Below are positions 5,887 through 9,583 of a stretch of DNA of 9,583 bases, one piece after another. Numbering within the stretch: position 1 is the stretch's first letter; each line of letters begins with the position of its first letter. The stretch is from Candidatus Aenigmatarchaeota archaeon (GTDB lineage: Archaea; Aenigmatarchaeota; Aenigmatarchaeia; Aenigmatarchaeales; SZUA-1535): the NCBI GenBank assembly GCA_026985775.1, contig JALSPV010000092.1:1-9583 (forward strand), written 5' to 3'. Under the pieces are notes generated by a model. The model was not told the origin of the DNA and made no database searches. It saw nothing but the letters and a program-made list of their open reading frames with translations. The translations under genes and the position numbers were made by a program.

Positions 5887-6357
5887 TTACACCCCAAGAA
5901 CGAACTTTAAAATTATATGAAGAAGCACTCCAAAACACGTGCCAGCAACAAAAATCAGCAAAATCTTTAGATAAGGTATCGCGTGCAAACATGCGCAGTT
6001 GAAGGTGCTGTATGCTCTGTTCTCTCTTTCCACAGCCTTTCTTAATTCACGCACGAAAAGTATAAGCTCTCTTTTTGTAAACCTCTTTCCTTTTTCAACG
6101 TCATCGAGAAACTTCTCCACTTTTTTCAAAAGTTTTTCGTAAGTTTTAATGGTTTCAGAACCCTTTCCTGTTGCAGAGGAATGCGAAATTATCTCGCTAA
6201 GTTCTCCGCGAACAAAAAGCAAGTGTTTTAAAAAGCAGCTGCCTTCGCCTTCGATGAATGAAAGTGTATTCATAGCTTTCGCGTGTTCCTCTGCCTGCAA
6301 AAGGTTTGTAAGAATGTTTCTTACATTGTACCGATAAAACTTTTCTTCTTTTTTCAT
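5887..6357 (-). CDS. C-terminally membrane-anchored protein, 156 aa, unknown function
   Basis: I do not recognise the family. Residues 1-115 look soluble, helical and highly charged, consistent with a helical bundle or coiled-coil region (LLKKVEKFLDDVEKGKR, ELRKAVERENR). A C-terminal membrane segment spans about 129-154 (LLIFVAGTCFGVLLHIILKF), giving a tail-anchored layout with the body probably in the cytoplasm. A Cys-x-Cys (NCACLH, C121 and C123) sits just before the membrane helix. The ATG at 6357 has a GGTG seven bases upstream, at the stop codon of the preceding 44-aa gene. The next gene starts three bases after its stop, using an SD inside its last codons. This tight packing points to co-transcription of all three genes and perhaps a membrane complex. 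Confidence 0.8.
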   Translation of the reverse strand: MKKEEKFYRYNVRNILTNLLQAEEHAKAMNTLSFIEGEGSCFLKHLLFVRGELSEIISHSSATGKGSETIKTYEKLLKKVEKFLDDVEKGKRFTKRELILFVRELRKAVERENRAYSTFNCACLHAIPYLKILLIFVAGTCFGVLLHIILKFVLGV

Positions 6358-6368
6358 TGATTAACACC

Positions 6369-6503
6369 TTAGCTACAGCAACTGAATTTTTCAACAACCC
6401 TTTTAACTTTCTCGTTCACTTTCTTTTTTCTCACAACAACGTAAGAGCAAACAACTGCTATGCAAATACCGGCAAATATAAGGCTTAAGGTTATAGCGTC
6501 CAT
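6369..6503 (-). CDS. Small single-span membrane protein, 44 aa
   Basis: ATG at 6503 to TAA at 6371-6369 encodes 44 aa. One membrane helix covers about residues 4-24 (ITLSLIFAGICIAVVCSYVV), followed directly by a basic stretch (VRKKKVNEKVKR) that would lie in the cytoplasm, and it ends FSCCS with a vicinal cysteine pair. The start has no SD but lies 28 nt from a perfect TTTAAATA box, so the mRNA is probably leaderless. Its stop codon touches the GGTG ribosome-binding site of the following 156-aa gene, which supports it as the first gene of a three-gene operon. A 66-aa ORF in another frame (6197-6397) covers part of the region without supporting signals. Function unknown. Confidence 0.68.
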   Translation of the reverse strand: MDAITLSLIFAGICIAVVCSYVVVRKKKVNEKVKRVVEKFSCCS

Positions 6504-6527
6504 ACCAGAAAATTTCAAAAAAGAGAA

Positions 6528-6535
6528 TATTTAAA
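6528..6535 (-). promoter_or_regulatory. TATA box of the membrane-protein operon, overlapping the pyrH-nth stop codon
   Basis: TTTAAATA on the minus strand (6535-6528) matches the archaeal TATA consensus exactly. Its centre is about 28 nt before the ATG at 6503, implying a leaderless first gene. It includes the TAA stop of the upstream UMP kinase-endonuclease III gene, so that gene's 3' end doubles as this promoter. Confidence 0.65.
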
Positions 6536-7832
6536 CTTTCGCGAAATCACATATCTTGCTTAGTGGACATTCTCTGCAGCGCGGTCTTTTGGGTGTGCAA
6601 ACAGTTTGACCAAACCCGACAAAAGTTTTGTTTAATTTTTTCCACAGATTTCTTGGAACTATTCTTTTCAATTTTTTCTCTGTTTCTTCCGGTGTTTTCG
6701 AATGCAAAACACCAAGGCGGTTTGCTATTCTGTGCACGTGCGTATCAACTGCTATTGCATCTTTACCTATATTCGCAAGTACAACATTGGCAACTTTTTT
6801 ACCCACACCAGGAAGAGAAAGAAGCTCTTCTTTAGTTTCAGGAATACGTGAACCGTATTTTTCCGCAATAATTCTCGCCAGCTCTTTGAGTTTTTTTGCC
6901 TTTTCCCTGTAAAATCCGGCAGGTTTCAAAAGCTCTGCAAGCTCATTTTCGCTCATTTTAGCAAGCTGAGCAGGCGTTTTGACTTTAGAAAAAAGTTTTT
7001 TACAAACACTCAATGTTATCTCGTCTTTTGTGCGCGTGCTTATAATAGCCGCGAGCAAAATTTGAAACGGATACCTAAAAGAAAACTCGTACACAGGGGC
7101 GTTCCTCTTTTTTGCTTCCTTTTCCATTTTTTCTATTACTTCTTCCCAGTTTACTGGTTTTTTACAAACTTTTGTTCCGGGATTATTTCCGCGAAGTATT
7201 TCAATAAGATTTTTAGGTTCCTTTCCGCACGCGAAAAAAATCGGTATTTCTCTTTTTGCAAGCTCCTTAACTGCGAGCAAATCGAAAAGCTCAAACTTAC
7301 CGGGTGAGCTTTTTTGCGAGGAAAGAATTTTTTCAAGCTGCTCATAGCTCAGTTCTTTCAGAAGCCTTGCATCTTGATATTTTTTCGGGTCTTTGTCATA
7401 AACTCCAGCAACCTTTGTGAGGTTTATCACCGCATCTGCGTCTATCATGCACGCAATATCAGCGGCGACCTTATCTGTACTCTGCCCTGGCTTCATTCCA
7501 CCGCATATAGCAAAACCATTTTTACGAAGCTGTTTAACGGCTTCTTTGTAGCTTTGCGGGATTTCTTCAAAATCAAGAGCAAACCCGAAAAGCAGAGCAT
7601 TCACCCTCGTAACAGCTATCCCAAGCATGTGCCTTTCTCTTTCCCCAAGCCCTAAAATTTCTGCCTTTGCAATATATTCACGAGCGATTCTTCCGCCACC
7701 TGTTACAACACAGAACATTTCAAGCTTACTACGTATTTTCGAGAAAATTTTAGCATACTCACAAATAAGCTCCGGCTTGTCAAAAAAACTTCCGCTCAGC
7801 GAAACTACAACTTTACTGAAGTTAAATCTCAT
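6531..7832 (-). CDS. UMP kinase (PyrH-type)-endonuclease III (Nth) fusion protein
   Basis: One uninterrupted frame of 433 aa joins two enzymes. Residues 1-222 are an archaeal-type UMP kinase of the amino-acid-kinase fold: strand KVVVSLSGS, VTGGGRIAREYI (43-54), GGMKPGQSTD (111-120), NLTKVAGVYDKDPKK (137-151) and a C-terminal NNPGTKV; it would make UDP from UMP. Residues 229-433 are endonuclease III, a DNA glycosylase/AP lyase for oxidised pyrimidines. It has the HhH motif LPGVGKKVANVVL with catalytic K346 (E. coli K120), AVDTHVHRIANR with D363 (E. coli D138) and a C-terminal 4Fe-4S site C412-x6-C419-x2-C422-x5-C428. Both halves are full length with key motifs, so both may be active. One deviation is SGS where archaeal UMP kinases usually have GGS. 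The linker is only about six residues. ATG at 7832 has no SD and a TATA-like tract lies about 26 nt upstream (leaderless). Confidence 0.93.
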   Translation of the reverse strand: MRFNFSKVVVSLSGSFFDKPELICEYAKIFSKIRSKLEMFCVVTGGGRIAREYIAKAEILGLGERERHMLGIAVTRVNALLFGFALDFEEIPQSYKEAVKQLRKNGFAICGGMKPGQSTDKVAADIACMIDADAVINLTKVAGVYDKDPKKYQDARLLKELSYEQLEKILSSQKSSPGKFELFDLLAVKELAKREIPIFFACGKEPKNLIEILRGNNPGTKVCKKPVNWEEVIEKMEKEAKKRNAPVYEFSFRYPFQILLAAIISTRTKDEITLSVCKKLFSKVKTPAQLAKMSENELAELLKPAGFYREKAKKLKELARIIAEKYGSRIPETKEELLSLPGVGKKVANVVLANIGKDAIAVDTHVHRIANRLGVLHSKTPEETEKKLKRIVPRNLWKKLNKTFVGFGQTVCTPKRPRCRECPLSKICDFAKV

Positions 7833-7851
7833 AACGAAGCTTAATAACAGG

Positions 7852-7867
7852 AAAATAAAAATTTAAA
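7852..7867 (-). promoter_or_regulatory. TATA region of the pyrH-nth fusion gene
   Basis: The minus-strand stretch TTTAAATTTTTATTTT lies 20-35 nt before the ATG at 7832. A TATA element centred near 7858 would start transcription at the ATG, matching the absence of an SD. It sits in the 48-bp gap after rps6e, so the fusion gene may also receive read-through from rps6e. Confidence 0.4.
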
Positions 7868-7880
7868 GTGAAATAAGGAA

Positions 7881-8276
7881 TCATTTTTCTTCCTCTTTTT
7901 TCTCTTCTTCCTTCTTTCCCAGCAACACTTCTAAAGGTGTGTCTCCGTATGCAACTACCTTGCAGTTTATTTGCGCTATGTCCTCTGCTATCGTATTACC
8001 GCGTATCATTTTCCTTTTCCTAACACCCTTTTCAGGTGGCTTATAGCCTGGTCCAAAAGCGAGGAGAAGCCTTTTTCTAACCGTTCCTTCCAAATCTGGT
8101 CGCATCGGAAAACCATCTTTATCTGTTCCTCCTGTAATCTCAAACACATATCCAGGAAAACCTATGAAAGAACCGTCAAACTTATCTCCTATCTTTTTCC
8201 CGTAAAGGAATTCAGCATCCTTCTCAACCTGCCACGCCTTGCCGGTTTTGGGTTCGCTTATCACGAACTTCGCCAT
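7881..8276 (-). CDS. rps6e: 30S ribosomal protein S6e
   Basis: This 131-aa protein is the archaeal/eukaryotic small-subunit protein S6e. Diagnostic stretches are ISEPKTGKAWQVE, FIGFPGYVFEITGGTDKDGF, PMRPDLEGTVRKRLLLAFG and the basic RKRKMIRGNTIAEDIAQIN. Length is close to the usual archaeal 125-130 aa, with a low-complexity KKEEEKKEEEK tail. ATG at 8276 is preferred: GGGGTGA lies six bases upstream, whereas an in-frame GTG at 8285 lies within that SD. Its TATA box (8325-8318) lies in the short gap shared with alaS, which is transcribed the other way. The product binds 16S rRNA in the body of the small subunit. Confidence 0.97.
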   Translation of the reverse strand: MAKFVISEPKTGKAWQVEKDAEFLYGKKIGDKFDGSFIGFPGYVFEITGGTDKDGFPMRPDLEGTVRKRLLLAFGPGYKPPEKGVRKRKMIRGNTIAEDIAQINCKVVAYGDTPLEVLLGKKEEEKKEEEK

Positions 8277-8317
8277 ATTTCTCACCCCTACTGGATAAGC
8301 TTTGTTTGTGGTAAATG

Positions 8318-8336
8318 TATTTAAAGCTTAATAATT
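8318..8336. promoter_or_regulatory. Bidirectional promoter between rps6e and alaS
   Basis: On minus, TTTAAATA (8325-8318) is a consensus TATA box for rps6e, predicting a start near 8297 and a leader of about 20 nt with an SD. On plus, CTTAATAATT (8327-8336) is centred about 27 nt before the alaS ATG at 8359, which has no SD, predicting a leaderless mRNA. The two elements abut, so the two genes probably compete for or share TBP/TFB binding. Confidence 0.55.
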
Positions 8337-8358
8337 TTCTTTTACCTTCTTTTTACAC

Positions 8359-9583
8359 ATGGCGACAGAAGAGGAAAAAAGAATAAAAAACGAATTTAGA
8401 AAAAAGGCACAGAAAAACCCCGAAAAATACTATCCCGTAAACGTACTGAAGGAACGCGGTTTTAAAAGGTTTCTCTGCAAAAAGTGCGGAAATTATTTCT
8501 GGAGTATAAAGGAAAGAGAAGTTTGTGGTGATCCGAATTGTATAGGTGAATACGAGTTTGTTGGCAAAAAAGTCATAAAACCAATAGAATTTCCAGATGT
8601 CTGGAAAAAATTCGCAAGTTTCTTTGAGAAAAGGAATTATACTCCAATAGCTCGATATCCTGTTGTTGCGAGGTGGCGTGAAGACATATTTTTCGTGGAA
8701 GCGAGTATAGATGATTTCATACCATTTGTTCTTGAAGGGGTTTGCGAACCACCGGCCAATCCTTTGGTAGTGCCCCAGTTTTGTCTTCGTTTTAACGATA
8801 TAGGAAATGTTGGCGTAACAGGAAGGCATTACACAGGCTTCGTGATGCTCGGCCAACACGCTTTTGAAAAGCCAGAGAATTACAAACCAGAAGAATATTT
8901 GCTCGATATTTACGAATGGCTCACAAGAGAGTTGAAAATATCGGAAGAAGAAATTCAGTTTCACGAAGATGCATGGGCAGGTTCTGGAAAGATGGGACCA
9001 AGTCTTGAGTATTTTTCCTATGGTCTTGAGCTGGGAAATCAGGTTTACATGCAGTTTGATATAAGACATGGCATAAGAGAGCTTCCTCTAAAAGTTTTGG
9101 ACATGGGCTCTGGTCAGGAAAGGTATGTGTGGTTTTCTCACGGTAATGTTGCAAGCTATGAATGCGTTATGCCAAGTGTAGTGAAAATACTCTTTTCTCA
9201 AACAGGAATAAAGAGAACAGAACTATTCGAAAGGTTCATACCATTTTCTGGCAGGCTAAATTTAGATGAGGTTGCAGATATAGATGAGGCATGGCAGAGC
9301 ATTGCAAGAGAAATGAACGTTGATGTAAAGGAACTGAAAGAAAACGTTTATCCATTAACATGCGTATATGCAATAGCAGAGCATACAAGAACATTGCTAA
9401 TAGCGCTTCACGATGGAGCTTTGTCAAGTAATGTTGGAGGAGGTTATAATTTAAGGGTGATTTTAAGGAGATGTTTCGATTTTATTGAAAGATTTGGGTG
9501 GAATATAGAGCTATGCAAAATCATTGAAGAACATGCAAGATTTTTAAGACCCCAATATCCAGAGCTTTCTGAAAATCTTGATG
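8359..9583 (+). CDS. alaS: Alanyl-tRNA synthetase, archaeal type, 3' end outside window
   Basis: The frame is open from ATG at 8359 through the right edge, giving 408 complete codons of a protein usually near 900 aa. Archaeal AlaRS carries an N-terminal zinc ribbon absent from bacterial forms, seen here as C40-x2-C43 and C56-x4-C61. The class II catalytic core follows: EPPANPLVVPQFCLRFNDIGNV (about 130-151), TGRHYTGFVMLGQHAF (154-169), EDAWAGSG, and LDMGSGQERYVWF. DGALSSNVGGGYNLRVILRR (352-371) begins the tRNA-recognition part. The editing and C-terminal dimerisation domains would lie beyond the window. It charges tRNA-Ala with alanine. No SD precedes the ATG, while a TATA element about 27 nt upstream supports a leaderless transcript. 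It is divergent from rps6e. Confidence 0.97.
   Translation, partial: MATEEEKRIKNEFRKKAQKNPEKYYPVNVLKERGFKRFLCKKCGNYFWSIKEREVCGDPNCIGEYEFVGKKVIKPIEFPDVWKKFASFFEKRNYTPIARYPVVARWREDIFFVEASIDDFIPFVLEGVCEPPANPLVVPQFCLRFNDIGNVGVTGRHYTGFVMLGQHAFEKPENYKPEEYLLDIYEWLTRELKISEEEIQFHEDAWAGSGKMGPSLEYFSYGLELGNQVYMQFDIRHGIRELPLKVLDMGSGQERYVWFSHGNVASYECVMPSVVKILFSQTGIKRTELFERFIPFSGRLNLDEVADIDEAWQSIAREMNVDVKELKENVYPLTCVYAIAEHTRTLLIALHDGALSSNVGGGYNLRVILRRCFDFIERFGWNIELCKIIEEHARFLRPQYPELSENLD

Noticed and set aside
7314..7866. Plus-strand frames opposite pyrH-nth (also 6563-6912 and 7062-7307)
   Set aside because: All are antisense to conserved UMP kinase or endonuclease III motifs and have no recognisable product.
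8353..9069. 238-codon open frame on minus opposite alaS
   Set aside because: It lies antisense to the conserved AlaRS catalytic core, and its product shows no family motif. It is a composition shadow.

Overview
This is an AT-rich archaeal chromosomal segment. The archaeal markers are ribosomal protein S6e, an archaeal-type alanyl-tRNA synthetase with an N-terminal zinc ribbon, an archaeal-type UMP kinase domain, and Rad50. TATA boxes lie about 26-28 nt upstream of several start codons that lack a ribosome-binding site. Where a Shine-Dalgarno (SD) site exists it is of the GGTG/AGGTGAT type. The lineage cannot be fixed from this window. Two unusual gene fusions and very compact spacing would suit a reduced-genome (for example DPANN-like) archaeon, but that is inference.

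Left part (1-1635), minus strand: the first 409 codons of a gene that runs off the left edge. It fuses a complete NrdR repressor (zinc ribbon plus ATP-cone) in frame to an anaerobic class III ribonucleotide reductase (second ATP-cone plus NrdD core). Its upstream region holds two perfect inverted repeats and a possible NrdR half-box over a TATA box. Next comes a 43-aa zinc-ribbon protein.

Middle (1635-5267): a Rad50-family ATPase of about 775 aa with a CPIC zinc hook and no Mre11 gene beside it, and a 67-aa unknown gene, both on minus. Divergent from these, on plus, are a NUDT1/MTH1-like Nudix hydrolase that keeps the 8-oxo-dGTP pocket residues and, overlapping it by 44 nt, a GNAT acetyltransferase that probably starts at TTG.

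Right part (5245-9583): a minus-strand operon of three unrecognised membrane proteins (44, 156 and 212 aa). Upstream is a single 433-aa ORF fusing UMP kinase (PyrH) to endonuclease III (Nth), then rps6e. Divergent from rps6e on plus is alaS, which runs off the right edge.

The recognisable genes share a theme of DNA precursors and DNA repair: dNTP synthesis (NrdR-NrdD), UMP phosphorylation, sanitising of oxidised dGTP (Nudix), oxidised-pyrimidine repair (Nth) and break repair (Rad50). The two fusions (NrdR-NrdD and PyrH-Nth) are the most striking content. No tRNA, rRNA, CRISPR array or mobile element was seen.
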